Assembly: GCF_028622835.1 (NCBI RefSeq)
Contig: NZ_CP117677.1
Location: 2,094,820-2,158,819 of the forward strand
Direction of reading: 5' to 3'
DNA from: Caloramator sp. mosi_1
GTDB lineage: Bacteria; Bacillota; Clostridia; Clostridiales; Caloramatoraceae
Length of the DNA stretch: 64,000 bases
Below the pieces are notes generated by a model. That model saw nothing but the letters and a program-made list of their open reading frames with translations. It was not told the DNA's origin and ran no database searches. Position numbers and translations under genes: made by a program. This document shows positions 19,384-30,102 of the stretch, one piece after another; within the stretch, counting starts at the first letter, position 1; each line of letters begins with the position of its first letter.

Positions 19384-21237
19384 ATGAGGTATTTAGAAAG
19401 AATAAATGAACCGAGCGATATAAAAAAGTTATCTGTAAATGAACTTAATTTATTGTCGGACGAATTAAGGCAATTTTTAATAGATACAGTATCTAAGACG
19501 GGTGGACATTTAGCTTCAAACTTAGGAGTGATTGAGCTTACATTAGCTTTATTTTATGTGTTTAATTTTGATAAAGATAGAATAGTTTGGGATGTAGGGC
19601 ATCAAACCTATGTACATAAAATAATAACAGGTAGAAAGAATAGATTTCACACTCTTAGAAAATATGAAGGAATTAGCGGATTTCCAAAGCCGACTGAGAG
19701 TGTTTACGACCATTTTGTAACGGGGCATAGTAGTACTTCAATTTCAGCAGCCCTTGGAATGGCAAGAGCAAGAGATTTAAAGGGCGAAAAACATAATGTC
19801 ATTGCAGTTATAGGTGATGGTGCATTGACAGGTGGTATGGCCTTTGAGGCTTTAAATGATGCTGGAAGCTCAAAACCAATTTGATTGTTGTATTAAATGA
19901 TAATGAAATGTCTATATCTCAAAATGTTGGCAGTCTTTCTTGCTATTTAAGTAAGTTAAGAACAGCTCCAGCCTATATAAATTTTAGAGATGAAATAGAA
20001 CAACTAATTAAAAAATACCAGCATTAGGAAATAATTTATATAAGTCGGCGGAGAAATTTAAGGATGGTTTAAAACATCTTGTAGTCCAAGGTATGCTATT
20101 TGAAGAATTAGGTTTTAAATATTTAGGACCTATTGATGGGCATAATATAGAGGTTTTAACAGATGTATTAAAAAGAGCACAGATGATAAAAGGACCTGTT
20201 ATAGTTCACGTAATAACAAAAAAGGTAAGGGTTATCAATATGCTGAAGAAAATCCAGAAATTTTTCACGGTATTGATGCCTTTGAAATAGAAACAGGTGA
20301 AAGATTAGCTAATAAAAAGTGACTTATTCAAAAGTATTTGGAGAAGAAATAATAAAGGAAGCACAAAATAACGATAGATTGATTGCTATAACTGCTGCAA
20401 TGCCCGATGGAACAGGTTTATCGGAATTTTCTAATATGTTTCCTAAACGTTTTTTGATGTTGGCATTGCAGAACAACACGCTGCAACAATGGCGGCAGGA
20501 CTTGCAAAAGAAGGATTTAAGCCAGTTTTTGCTGTTTATTCCACATTTCTACAAAGAGCCTTTGATCAAGTAATACACGATATATGTATTCAGAAGCTTC
20601 CAGTAATTCTTGCTATAGATAGAGCAGGAATTGTTGGAGAAGATGGAGAGACCCATCAGGGTGTATTTGATTTATCGTATTTAAGATTTATTCCAAATTT
20701 AACTATACTATCGCCAAAGGATTTAAATGAATTTAGATATATGCTGCGATGGTGTTTTAAACAAAATCATCCTGTAGCAATTAGATATCCTCGTGGAGGA
20801 GATTTGGATATAAAATTTGATAAATATGATGATATAATTCAAGGTAAATGGGAAAGATTATTAGTAGGTAATAAAGTTGCAATACTTGCTACAGGTAAGA
20901 TGGTTCAGCATTCAATGAAGGCTTCTATAAAATTAAGAAACAGTGGAATTGATGTTGAACTTATAAACTGTAGATTTATAAAACCACTTGATAAATCAAT
21001 GATAGATAGTCTAATCGATAAAACAAAGTTTATATTTACAGTTGAAGACAATGTTTTATATGGTGGTTTTGGTTCGGCTGTTAATGAATATTTAATTAAT
21101 AAAAATTATAAAGGTAAAGTTGTTAATATAGCTTTTCCAGATGAGTTTATACCTCACGGTAGTGTTGATATACTTTACAAAAATATGGTTTAGATTCTGA
21201 AGGAATCTATAATACAATAATAAAAAACATTGACTAA
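19384..21237 (+). CDS. dxs: 1-deoxy-D-xylulose-5-phosphate synthase (several frameshifts)
   Basis: Thiamine-diphosphate enzyme joining pyruvate and glyceraldehyde 3-phosphate, the first step of the MEP isoprenoid pathway. Motifs: [12 protein letters not shown], the ThDP-binding [40 protein letters not shown] with the catalytic Glu, and [12 protein letters not shown]. Six breaks (near 19878, 20010, 20217, 20318, 20449, 21183) lie in short runs. About 618 residues, standard. Together with ispA upstream and ispH at 57 kb it provides isoprenoid synthesis. Confidence 0.95.
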
Positions 21238-21249
21238 GAGGAGAGAAAG

Positions 21250-22058
21250 ATGGCGGATAAGGAAAGAATTGATGTCTTGTTAGTTGAAAAAGGTTTTTTC
21301 GATTCAAGGGAAAAGGCAAGAAAAAATATTATGGCTGGTCTTGTTTTTGTAAATAATCAAAGAGTTGACAAACCAGGTGAAAAAATCAATGTTGATTCGC
21401 AGATAATAGTAAAAGGACAAGCAATTCCTTATGTAAGTAGAGGAGGATTAAAACTTGAAAAGGCTATAAAGGGCTTCAATATTGATCTTAATAATAAAGT
21501 AGCAATGGATGTTGGAGCTTCAACAGGTGGATTTACTGATTGTATGTTGAAAAATGGTGCAGTAAGAGTTTATGCAATTGATGTTGGTTATGGACAAATG
21601 GCTTGGGAATTAAGAAATGACAAAAGGGTAGTATGTATGGAGAGGACTAATATTAGATATGTTAAAAAAGAGGATATAGGAGAGCCAGTTGATTTTACAT
21701 CAATAGACGTGTCCTTTATTTCTTTAAAACTTGTATTGCCTGTGGTAAAAGAACTTTCAAAGGAAGAAGCAGAAGTTGTATGCTTAATAAAACCACAGTT
21801 TGAAGCAGGAAGAGAAAAAGTAGGTAAAAAGGTGTGGTGAGAGACAAAGAGGTCCACATTGAAGTTATAAAATCCGTATTAGAATTTGCTGCTACTTTAG
21901 GTTATTCAATAAAAGGCTTGACTTTTTCGCCAATAAAGGGGCCAGAAGGTAATATAGAATATTTAGCGTATTTAATTAATAAAAAAGATGAAGGTTTAAT
22001 AGAAGATAAAATAATTCAAGATGTTGTAGAAGAAGCACATAAATCCTTAAATGCTTAG
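21250..22058 (+). CDS. tlyA: TlyA family rRNA methyltransferase (one frameshift)
   Basis: An N-terminal S4 RNA-binding domain (RIDVLLVEKGFFDSREKARKN) is followed by an FtsJ-like SAM methyltransferase with DVGASTGGFTDCML (motif I), SIDVSFISLKLVLP and LIKPQFEAGR. TlyA proteins 2'-O-methylate rRNA; older annotations call them haemolysins. A G run near 21830-21837 has lost one base; about 269 residues. The ribosome site GAGGAGAG precedes ATG 21250. It is regularly found between dxs and nadK in clostridia. Confidence 0.92.
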
Positions 22059-22106
22059 AAGGAAAAGAGTATTATGTGTTGAATTTTATTAAATAGGGAG
22101 AGAATT

Positions 22107-22958
22107 ATGTTAAAGGTTGGGATTTTTGTTAATAGAGAAAAGGATGAGGGTTTTGCAATTACTAAAGAGATAATTAATTGGCTTTTAATTAATGAATTTA
22201 TTGTTTATATACCGTATGATTTAAAAATAAGACATTCTAATCTTAATATAGTTACAAAAGATTTGATGTATAGTGAGTCGGACTTTATTATTGTTTTAGG
22301 TGGAGATGGAACAATATTAGGAATAGCAAGAGGTTTGACAAAATATGATACACCTATTTTGGGGGTAAACCTTGGAAATTTAGGATTTATAACTGAAGTT
22401 GAAATTAAAGATATTTATACTTCATTAGAAAGTATTAAAAATGGAAACTACAGTATTGAAGAGAGAATGATGATTCAGGCAGATGTTTATAGAGATAAAA
22501 CTATTATAAACACGCTTTACGCATTAAATGATGTATGCATTACAAGGGGACACTTATTAAAACTTGTTAAGCTAAATGCCTATGTTGGAAAAAATTTCAT
22601 AGATAAATATAATGCCGATGGATTACTTATATCGACACCTACAGGTTCGACTGCTTATTCACTCTCTGCTGGTGGTCCAATAGTGAGTCCTACTATGAGT
22701 TTAATGTTAATTACACCAATTTGCCCTCATTCATTAAAATCAAGAACTATTGTTGTATCAGATAAGGATGATATAATAATAGAGGTAAGTGAGCATCAAA
22801 ACGGAGAAGTTTATTTAACTGCTGATGGTCAAGAAGTATTTAAATTATTACCAAAAGACAAGATTCATTTAATTAAAGCTCAATGTTCTTTGAAATTAAT
22901 AAAAACTACAAATAGGTCATTTTATGACATATTAAGAAGTAAATTAAAAGATAGATAA
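22107..22958 (+). CDS. nadK: NAD kinase
   Basis: An intact 283-residue enzyme making NADP from [15 protein letters not shown] carries the catalytic Asp and GGDG motif; the second domain has [25 protein letters not shown], which binds NAD. One of the few long genes here without a break. RBS GGGAGAG before ATG 22107; argR follows after 19 bp. Confidence 0.96.
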   Translation: MLKVGIFVNREKDEGFAITKEIINWLLINEFIVYIPYDLKIRHSNLNIVTKDLMYSESDFIIVLGGDGTILGIARGLTKYDTPILGVNLGNLGFITEVEIKDIYTSLESIKNGNYSIEERMMIQADVYRDKTIINTLYALNDVCITRGHLLKLVKLNAYVGKNFIDKYNADGLLISTPTGSTAYSLSAGGPIVSPTMSLMLITPICPHSLKSRTIVVSDKDDIIIEVSEHQNGEVYLTADGQEVFKLLPKDKIHLIKAQCSLKLIKTTNRSFYDILRSKLKDR

Positions 22959-22977
22959 TTGGGAAGAGAGGGAACAT

Positions 22978-23430
22978 ATGAAGATTTCAAGACACGCAAA
23001 AATTCTTGAAATAATTAATAATAAGGAAATTGAAACGCAAGAGGAATTAGTTGATGAATTACGTAAAATAGGAATGGATGTTACTCAAGCTACAGTTTCA
23101 AGGGATATCAAGGAGTTAAAGCTAATAAAGGTTTTAACTAAGGATGGAAAATATAAATATGCATCTATGGCACAGGGAGATAATTACTTAACTGAAAAGC
23201 TTGTTAGCATTTTTTCACAAACAGTTTTAACAATTGATTATGTAAACAATATGATTGTTTTAAAGACATTATCAGGTTCAACCTCTGCAGCTGCTGAAGC
23301 TATAGATACGTTAAGATGGGATGGAATAGTTGGTACTATTGCAGGAGATAATACTATTTTTGTAATGGCAAGGTCAAATGAAAAGGCAGAAGAATTAGTT
23401 GCTAAATTTAGAAGACTAATAAATGAATAA
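22978..23430 (+). CDS. argR: Arginine repressor ArgR/AhrC
   Basis: Intact, 150 residues. N-terminal winged helix with [33 protein letters not shown]-terminal hexamerisation and arginine-binding domain with [30 protein letters not shown]. It controls arginine biosynthesis and catabolism genes. In clostridia it usually sits between nadK and recN, as here. RBS GAGAGGG precedes ATG 22978. Confidence 0.97.
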   Translation: MKISRHAKILEIINNKEIETQEELVDELRKIGMDVTQATVSRDIKELKLIKVLTKDGKYKYASMAQGDNYLTEKLVSIFSQTVLTIDYVNNMIVLKTLSGSTSAAAEAIDTLRWDGIVGTIAGDNTIFVMARSNEKAEELVAKFRRLINE

Positions 23431-23441
23431 GGGGGCATAAT

Positions 23442-25132
23442 ATGCTTCTTAAACTAAGGATAAAAAATTTTGCTTTAATAGACGAGTTAGAATTGGATTT
23501 TTCTAATGGATTTAATGTCTTAACAGGAGAAACAGGTGCTGGAAAATCAATTTTAATAGATTCTGTGAGCTTTTTAGTGGGTGAAAAATTTAACAAAGAG
23601 ATAATTCGTACAGGTTGTGATTATGCATATGTTGAGGGAATTTTTGAGATCAAAAATGATAATATAAGTAGTTTATTGTTTGAGAATGGCATAGATAGTG
23701 ACGATTATTTGGTACTTGCCAGGAGATTAATCAAAATAATAAAAGCATAATAAGAGTTAACGGCAGAACAACAAGTTTATCTTTTATAAGAGAAATTAGT
23801 AAGTATTTAATAGATATACACGGTCAGCACGAACATCAATCCCTTTTAGATGAAACTAAGCACATAGATATATTAGATTCGTTTTGTGGAGAAGATTTTA
23901 AAAAATCAAATTTACCTATAAAGAAATGTTCGATAAATTAAAATCAATAGAGAAGGAAATAGAAAAATTAACCCAAGATGAACAATTAAGGCTTAGAAAG
24001 ATTGATTTATTAAAATTTCAAGTCCAGGAAATAAGTGATGCTCAACTTAAAGAAGGAGAAGAAGAGGATTTAATTCAAAGAAGAGACATTTTAAAAAATG
24101 CTGAAAAAATATTTGCTTGTTTAAATACAGCTTACCAAAAATTTATAGTAGTGAAGATTATGAGAGTGCATTTGATTCTATAGGTTCTGCAATGGTGAGT
24201 TTAGAACAGGTTGCACATTATGATGAGAAATTAAATAGCATAAAAGTTTCATTAGAAGAAGTGTATTATAAATTAGAAGATGCAGTAGAGTCTATAAGAG
24301 ATTTTAAAGATAAAATAGAATACAACGATGACGAACTTAATGAAATAGAAAATAGATTAGATTTAATAGGCAAGCTTAAAAGAAAATATGGCAAGGATAT
24401 TAAAGAAATTTTGCATTATTATGAAGCTATTAAAGCTGAATTAGAAATTTTAGAAAAGAGTGATGAAACTTTAGAAGAATTAAAAGTTGAGCATAATAAA
24501 ATAATAGATGAATTACAAATTTTAGCTAATAAAATTTCGTCTATTAGAAAAGAGACAGCCATTAAGCTTAAGGAAAAAATAGAATCTGAATTAAAATATT
24601 TGGGAATGGAAAAGGCTGTTTTTGCTGTTGAGGTAATAGAAAAAGAAAAGTTTGACAACAATGGTAGAGATGAAGTAAAATTTATGATATCTTCTAATAT
24701 AGGAGAGCCTTTAAAACCTTTACATAAAGTTGCTTCGGGTGGAGAAATATCAAGAATTATGTTGGCTATAAAAAGTGTTGTGGCAGATGTTGACAGTATT
24801 CCAATATTAATATTTGATGAAATAGACACAGGTATAAGTGGCAGAACTGCACAGAGTGTAGCTGAAAAAATGGTGCTTATATCAAAAAACACCAAATTCT
24901 ATGTGTAACTCATCTTCCACAAATTGCATCAATGGGAGACAAGCATTTTAAAATTCAAAAGATAGTAGATAATAATAAAACTATTACGTTAGTTAATGAC
25001 TTACAAAATCACGAAAGAATTGATGAACTTGCAAGAATGCTTGGAGGAGCAATTGTAACAGAACTTACAAAGACAAATGCAAAGGAAATATTAGATTTAG
25101 CAGAACAACTTAAAAATCAAATAAGGCATTAA
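23442..25132 (+). CDS. recN: DNA repair protein RecN (several frameshifts)
   Basis: SMC-like ATPase that tethers DNA ends in double-strand-break repair. N-terminal LRIKNFALIDELELDF and Walker A GETGAGKSILID; DIHGQHEHQSLL; long coiled-coil arms; the signature ASGGEISRIMLAIK and Walker B IPILIFDEIDTGISGRTA at the C-terminal end. Breaks near 23735, 23915, 24140 and 24905. About 565 residues when joined. Ends in a terminator that overlaps the stop codon. Confidence 0.95.
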
Positions 25133-25153
25133 AGGACTTTTCAAGTCCTTTTT
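25131..25153 (+). terminator. Rho-independent terminator after recN
   Basis: AAAGGACTT-TTC-AAGTCCTTT followed by TT, overlapping the recN stop. It closes the long nusB-to-recN gene string and separates it from spoIVB. Confidence 0.85.
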
Positions 25154-25342
25154 ACTTTTGAATTTAATTTTGTAAATTATTTAATTTAAAATGTAATACT
25201 TTTTAATTAAACATAACCTTACAAATAAAGTGTATGATGTATAAGTTTCATTCTTTATTATAGTATATATGGACATAAAAAGGTTAACTTAGAATTAAAG
25301 AAAGGAAGGTGGAGTTATAAAGAATGGCAGAGGAGTGATAAA

Positions 25343-26554
25343 ATGAAAAATAGAGTATTTAAACCAGCAAAATTAATGCTGTTTATTATATTAATATTAT
25401 TTACATTTTTAATAAATTATATAAATAAAATTCCTTCTTCAATTAATGTTACAAGAGATATAAATGATATTGAATTGTCAAAAGGCAAAATAATTAAACT
25501 TACCTCGAAGGATTTTGAATACGTAAGTACTCAAAACAAAAGTACTATTAGAGGTTACATTAAACTTTTGGAGTAGTACCAATAAAAGAAGTAACTATTA
25601 ATTTTAACAAAGATAGAAGGGTTTATGCTGGAGGTCATTCTATAGGAGTTAAACTTTATACTGAAGGCATATTAGTTGTTGGCTTTTCTGATATAGAAAC
25701 AAATAGCGGTAAAAAACAAAGTCCAGCAGTTTTATCTAATATCCAAATAGGAGATATGATTACTGAAATAAATGGTAAAAAGTTTACAATATCAAGGATA
25801 TGTCTGAAGAAATATCAAAATCTAATGGAAACTCTTTAGATTTAAAAATTAAAAGAAAAGATAAATATATTAATGTTTCTGTAAATCCAGTGTTGAATAA
25901 AAATAATCAATATAAATTAGGTATGTGGGTAAGAGATTCCACATCAGGAATAGGAACATTAACTTTTATTGACCCTAAACTTAAAAAGTATGCGGCATTA
26001 GGTCATCCTATCAATGATATAGATACAGGCCAGCTTCTTGTAGTTAGAGAAGGAAATATATATAAATCTAAAATTATTGATATAACAAAGGGTGAAAAGG
26101 GAAAACCAGGTGAGCTTAGAGGAGCTTTCAATGAAGAAGATAAATTAGGAGACTTAACAAAAACACTATCTGTGGTATATATGGTAGTATAAAAAATTTA
26201 AATGACTTTATAAAACCTGATACTAAACAATATACTATAGCAAGTCAAAATGAAATTAAAGAAGGCCCTGCAAAAATTTTAGTAGAAGTTGACGATGCTG
26301 TCAGAGAATATAGTATTAATATTGAAAAGGTTAATAAACAAAATTCTCCAAATTCAAAAAGTATGGTAATAAGGATTACTGACAAAAATTTAATAGAAAA
26401 GACAGGAGGAATTGTTCAGGGTATGAGTGGTAGCCCAGTTATACAGGATGATAAGTTAGTTGGAGCAGTGACTCACGTTTTTATAAATAGACCTGATATG
26501 GGATATGCAATTTATGCTGAATGGATGTATGAAGAGTTAAAAGATGACTTTTAA
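25343..26554 (+). CDS. spoIVB: SpoIVB serine peptidase (frameshifted)
   Basis: Forespore-made S55 peptidase that signals across the intermembrane space to activate pro-sigma-K processing. An N-terminal anchor (residues 9-25), a PDZ domain (VLSNIQIGDMITEINGK), and the catalytic domain with His in AALGHPINDIDTG and Ser in VQGMSGSPVIQ. Breaks near 25565, 25793 and 26160-26170; about 404 residues. It directly precedes spo0A, an order conserved in spore formers. The 190-bp upstream gap holds the recN terminator and AT-rich DNA where its own promoter should be; I could not define it. Confidence 0.94.
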
Positions 26555-26587
26555 TGAAGAAAGCTGCAATCTGCAGCTTTCTTCATT
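26553..26587 (+). terminator. Long perfect hairpin between spoIVB and spo0A
   Basis: AATGAAGAAAGCTGCA (26553-26568) pairs exactly with TGCAGCTTTCTTCATT (26572-26587), a 16-bp stem with a 3-nt loop. The tail is A-rich rather than T-rich, but a transcript end here is likely and would isolate spo0A control from spoIVB. Confidence 0.7.
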
Positions 26588-26604
26588 AAAAATTTATTTT
26601 CTTA

Positions 26605-26633
26605 GAAGGAAATCTAATATATTTGTCGAATAA
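26605..26633 (+). promoter_or_regulatory. Sigma-H promoter with overlapping 0A box for spo0A
   Basis: GAAGGAAAT (26605-26613) matches the sigma-H -35 consensus RnAGGAwWW, and GTCGAATAA (26625-26633) matches RnnGAATww, with the expected 11-nt spacer. TGTCGAA (26624-26630), the Spo0A-binding 0A box core, overlaps the -10 element. This predicts sigma-H-driven, Spo0A-autoregulated transcription of spo0A about 50 bp upstream of its start codon. Confidence 0.8.
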
Positions 26634-26681
26634 CATTAATAGAATATTAATTTGGATAAGGCGGGTAGGGGAGGTTCAAAT

Positions 26682-27486
26682 ATGAATGGTGAAAAAATTA
26701 AAATTGTAATTGCAGATGATAATAAGGAGTTTTCAACAATTTTACACGAGTATTTAAAGACACAAGAAGACTTTGAGGTTTTAGGTGTTGCAAAGGATGG
26801 TATAGAAGCTGTAGACTTGGTACAAAAACAAACCCAGATGTTTTGGTATTAGATATAATAATGCCTCATTTAGATGGTCTTGGTGTTTTAGAAAAAATTA
26901 ATTCTTTTGAAGATAGCAAGATTCCAAAGGTAATAGTTTTATCAGCTGTTGGACAGGATAAAATAACACAAAGAGCAATAAATTTAGGTGCAGAATATTA
27001 TGTAGTTAAACCCTTTGATATGGAAATATTCTCAAAGAGAATTAGACAAATGTTCAATCAAGGTGTAGTAGAAACAAGCAAAAAGTTACTTTTGTTAGAA
27101 CTGAACCAACTATAACAAAAATTAATACTTCAAATAATTTAGAAGCTGAGATAACAAATATAATACACGAAATAGGTGTACCAGCACATATAAAGGGATA
27201 TATGTACTTAAGAGATGCAATCCAAATGGTAGTTAATGATATTGAACTTTTAAGTGCAATAACAAAGGAGTTGTATCCATCAATAGCCAGAAAATACAAT
27301 ACTACACCAAGTAGAGTAGAAAGAGCAATAAGACACGCTATAGAGGTTGCTTGGGCAAGAGGACAAGTAGAGACTATAAATAAAATATTTGGATATACTA
27401 TTCATAATGATAAAGGAAAGCCAACTAATAGTGAATTTATTGCTATGATTGCGGACAAATTAAGACTTAAACAAAAATTAGGTTAA
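26682..27486 (+). CDS. spo0A: Sporulation master regulator Spo0A (two frameshifts)
   Basis: Response regulator that starts sporulation. Receiver domain: acidic pair IADDNKEF, phosphoacceptor Asp in [12 protein letters not shown], Thr/Ser in VIVLSAVGQ and Lys in [10 protein letters not shown]-terminal DNA-binding domain: [21 protein letters not shown] and [18 protein letters not shown] (recognition helix). Breaks near 26829 and 27083; about 268 residues. ATG 26682 follows AGGGGAGG. Note the promoter and 0A box immediately upstream and spoIVB before it. Confidence 0.97.
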
Positions 27487-27516
27487 AAATAATCCATTTA
27501 AATGGATTATTTTTTT
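27485..27516 (+). terminator. Terminator after spo0A
   Basis: A near-continuous palindrome (AAAAATAATCCATTT then AAATGGATTATTTTT, 27485-27514) followed by T residues; it overlaps the stop codon of spo0A. Confidence 0.85.
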
Positions 27517-27530
27517 AAAGGAGTGATTTA

Positions 27531-28061
27531 ATGTTTAAAGAAAAGACTTTAAAAAGTAACTATTTATTTAATGGAAAAGTGATAAATTTAAGAATTGATG
27601 AGGTTAAGACCTGCTCTAATAGAATATCAACCAGAGAAATAGTTGAACATAATGGTGGAGTAGGAATAGTGGCAGTTCAAGAAGATAATGTACTTCTTGT
27701 TAGACAATATAGAAGACCCTTTGATGAAATAATTTATGAAATTCCTGCTGGTAAGCTTGAAAAGGGTGAAGAACCATTAAATTGTGCTTTTAGAGAGTTA
27801 GAAGAGGAAACAGGCTTTAAAGCTTTAGATATGAAGTTGATGACATCAATATATACGTCACCTGGATTTTGTACAGAGAAGCTATACATCTATTTTTGCG
27901 ATAAAATGATAAAGACAAAAACCAATTTCGATGAAGATGAATACTTAGAACTAATTAAAGTTCCAATTTCAGAAGCAAAAAGGATGATATTAGATGGCAC
28001 AATAAAGGATGCAAAATCAATAATAGGTATATTATTGTTAGATGATTTTATTAATAAGTAA
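27531..28061 (+). CDS. nudF: Nudix hydrolase, ADP-ribose pyrophosphatase family
   Basis: Intact, 176 residues. The Nudix box is complete: GKLEKGEEPLNCAFRELEEETGF (residues about 80-102, written here as GK..E, then RELEEE). The flanking IYEIPAG and TSIYTSPGFCTEKLYIY segments are typical of the NudF/YqkG ADP-ribose pyrophosphatases. It hydrolyses ADP-ribose to AMP and ribose 5-phosphate. RBS AAAGGAGTG. In clostridia it often precedes spoIIM and xerD, as here. Confidence 0.9.
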   Translation: MFKEKTLKSNYLFNGKVINLRIDEVKTCSNRISTREIVEHNGGVGIVAVQEDNVLLVRQYRRPFDEIIYEIPAGKLEKGEEPLNCAFRELEEETGFKALDMKLMTSIYTSPGFCTEKLYIYFCDKMIKTKTNFDEDEYLELIKVPISEAKRMILDGTIKDAKSIIGILLLDDFINK

Positions 28062-28062
28062 A

Positions 28063-28091
28063 GAATATTTTATAGTACCTCCTCATATATT
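28063..28091 (+). promoter_or_regulatory. Candidate sigma-E promoter for spoIIM
   Basis: GAATATT (28063-28069) is a perfect match to the sigma-E -35 consensus KMATATT; CATATATT (28084-28091) matches six of eight positions of CATACAmT, with a 14-nt spacer. spoIIM belongs to the sigma-E regulon in B. subtilis. Predicted start is near 28098. Confidence 0.6.
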
Positions 28092-28113
28092 TAAATTAGA
28101 CAAAAGAGGAGGT
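28077..28113 (+). promoter_or_regulatory. Hairpin that sequesters the spoIIM ribosome-binding site / possible nudF terminator
   Basis: ACCTCCTC (28077-28084) is the exact reverse complement of GAGGAGGT (28106-28113), which is the Shine-Dalgarno sequence of spoIIM. GTATTTTTAT follows, so the same hairpin could also end nudF transcripts. The upstream arm lies in the promoter -10 region and would be absent from RNA started at that promoter. Confidence 0.65.
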
Positions 28114-28121
28114 GTATTTTT

Positions 28122-28761
28122 ATGCCAACAATTAATAAATCAAGTTTTTTTCTAAGCATTTAAAGGAAAATTTTTTATTATATTTTTGTAACATTATTTT
28201 TGCTATAGGTTTATCAGTTGGAGCTTTTATGGCTAAGGCATTAGATTCAAACAGTAAACAAAGTGTATTAGTCTATATAAACAATTTTTTTCAAATAATA
28301 TCAAATGAAAATATTGATAATGTATCTATTTTCTTAAGGTCAATAAAAAATAATGGACAAACTCTATTATTAATATTACTACTTTGCATTACTTATATAG
28401 GTGTGCCTTTAATTTTTATTTTTGATTCCTTTAAGGGGTTTATTTTAGGATTTACGATAGCCTTTATTTTACAAACTATGGGGGCTAAAGGGTTATTATT
28501 CTTATTTACAGCAGTCATTCCTCAAAATATTATATATGTCCCTTGTTTAATTATTGCTTCTGCTATAGCAATTGAACACGGATTTTGGACATTTAAGAAA
28601 AGTCTACAGAAAAATAGTTTTTTAGGTAAAAAAATGGATTATTAGATATATTTTTAATATTTATGTTTTTATTTTTGATAATGTTTATAGGAAGTTTATA
28701 TGAGTCATTTTTAGTGCCATTTATATTAAAAAGTCTGTCTGGTTATTTAATTATACAATAG
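28122..28761 (+). CDS. spoIIM: Stage II sporulation protein M (two frameshifts)
   Basis: Polytopic membrane protein of the SpoIID-SpoIIM-SpoIIP complex, which dissolves septal peptidoglycan so that the mother-cell membrane can engulf the forespore. Five hydrophobic segments, with the conserved GLSVGAFMAKAL, DSFKGFILGFT and TAVIPQNIIYVPCLIIAS motifs. Breaks in T runs near 28150 and A/T near 28640; about 213 residues. ATG 28122 follows a very strong AGAGGAGGTG site that can be occluded by an upstream complementary sequence. Confidence 0.92.
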
Positions 28762-28771
28762 GGTGAACTTT

Positions 28772-28991
28772 ATGAATAGAATTGAAAAATTTGTGATAAA
28801 TTTTACAATAGTTCTATTTTTAATTTTACTTTTTACATTTTTTTAGAACTCTAAACAGTATAATTGATTTAAAACCAGAGGGTGATGCAAAACTTGTAAT
28901 GTATAATATTGATAAAAATTCAAATAAAATTTTTCATTTAAAGCTATTAATTAGAAGTATTTTTTTCGATAATATAATGAAGGAATTTTAA
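28772..28991 (+). CDS. Small hypothetical membrane-anchored protein (frameshifted)
   Basis: About 73 residues. After RBS GGGTGA, MNRIEKFVINFTIV leads into a hydrophobic helix (to about residue 25), interrupted by a run of T near 28842; adding two T (or removing one) opens RTLNSIIDLKPEGDAKLVMYN and a basic tail ending at TAA 28991. It starts 11 bp after spoIIM and is followed by xerD. I do not recognise the family. The predicted topology is one N-terminal helix with an extracytoplasmic or cytoplasmic 45-residue tail. Confidence 0.5.
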
Positions 28992-29041
28992 AAAAATGTA
29001 GAATTAATAAGATATAATATATATACAAAGGGGTACTGCAA

Positions 29042-29925
29042 ATGAATGAGTTAGTTAAAGATTTTATTAATGAAATAGCATTAACTAAATCTTTAAGCCA
29101 AAATACAATTGAAAGTTATAGTAGAGATCTACAACAATTTTTAGAATATCTTAAAAATGAAGGATTAGATTATAAGAATGTAAAGAGAACAAATATTATA
29201 GCTTATATATTGTACCTACAAAAACAAGGGAAAGCTACTTCCTCAATTTTAAGGAGTTTGGCAACACTTCGTTCCTTTTATAAACAAAACATTTTAAAAG
29301 GAGTAATAGATCAAGATCCAACTATCGATATAGAAGCACCTAAGGTTGAAAAAAACTTCCAGAAATATTAACCATAGATGAGGTTGAGACGCTTCTTGCG
29401 ATGCCAAATGAAGGTGAGCCTAAGGGTGCAAGAGATAAGGCAATGCTTGAAATTCTATATGCAACAGGTATTAGAGTAACAGAACTTATAAATTTAAATG
29501 TAGATGATGTAAATATGCTTTTAGGATATGTTAAGTGTAATGGTTCAAAGGAGAGAATAGTTCCAATTGGAAAACTTGCAATTGAAGCATTGACAAATTA
29601 TATAGAAAAATATAGATACACTTTCATTAAAAATAATGAAGAGAATGCTTTGTTTTTAAATCACAGAGGAGAAAGATTGACCAGACAAGGATTTTGGAAA
29701 GTTATAAAATATTATGCAAAATTAGCAAACATAAATAAAGAAATAACCCCTCATACATTAAGGCATTCATTTGCAGCTCACTTGATTGAAAATGGAGCAG
29801 ATTTGCGTTCTGTTCAACAAATGTTAGGACACTCAGATATTTCAACAACACAGATGTATGCTGAACTATTAAAAAACAAAATTAGTGATGTGTATAAAAA
29901 TCACATCCAAGAGCATAAAGTATAA
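29042..29925 (+). CDS. xerD: Tyrosine recombinase XerD (one frameshift)
   Basis: Chromosome-dimer resolvase. N-terminal SAM-like domain (SLSQNTIESYSRDLQQFL) and C-terminal catalytic domain with the RKHRH..Y set: Arg in LYATGIRVTEL, Lys in GSKERIVPIG, HTLRHSFA, LGHSDIS and Tyr in TQMYAEL. One A/C-run break near 29350-29358. About 294 residues. The predicted partner XerC is not in the window. A terminator follows. Confidence 0.94.
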
Positions 29926-29936
29926 AGTGAAATGAG

Positions 29937-29993
29937 AAAAATACACCTTATGAAAGATTTCTTGCAAATAATCTTTCTTTAAGGTGTATTTTT
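29937..29993 (+). terminator. Two-part stem terminator after xerD
   Basis: AAAAATACACCTTA (29937-29950) pairs with TAAGGTGTATTTTT (29980-29993), and GAAAGATT (29952-29959) with AATCTTTC (29970-29977). The run of T at the 3' arm completes a rho-independent terminator. Confidence 0.85.
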
Positions 29994-30102
29994 ATTAAGT
30001 TTTAGTAAACTTAAGTGTTTAAAGTCTTTTCTTTTTGAAAAAATAAGTTATAATAAAAATCCCAAGATTATTAAGAAAATTATTAAAACAAGAGGTGATT
30101 TT

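Noticed and set aside
24419-24895. Minus-strand 158-codon open frame over recN
   Set aside because: Antisense to the RecN ATPase signature and Walker B region; a shadow caused by AT-rich codon use.
25154-25342. Possible sigma-G promoter for spoIVB (GTATGA at 25232)
   Set aside because: No convincing -10 element at 17-18 bp; too weak to report as a feature.
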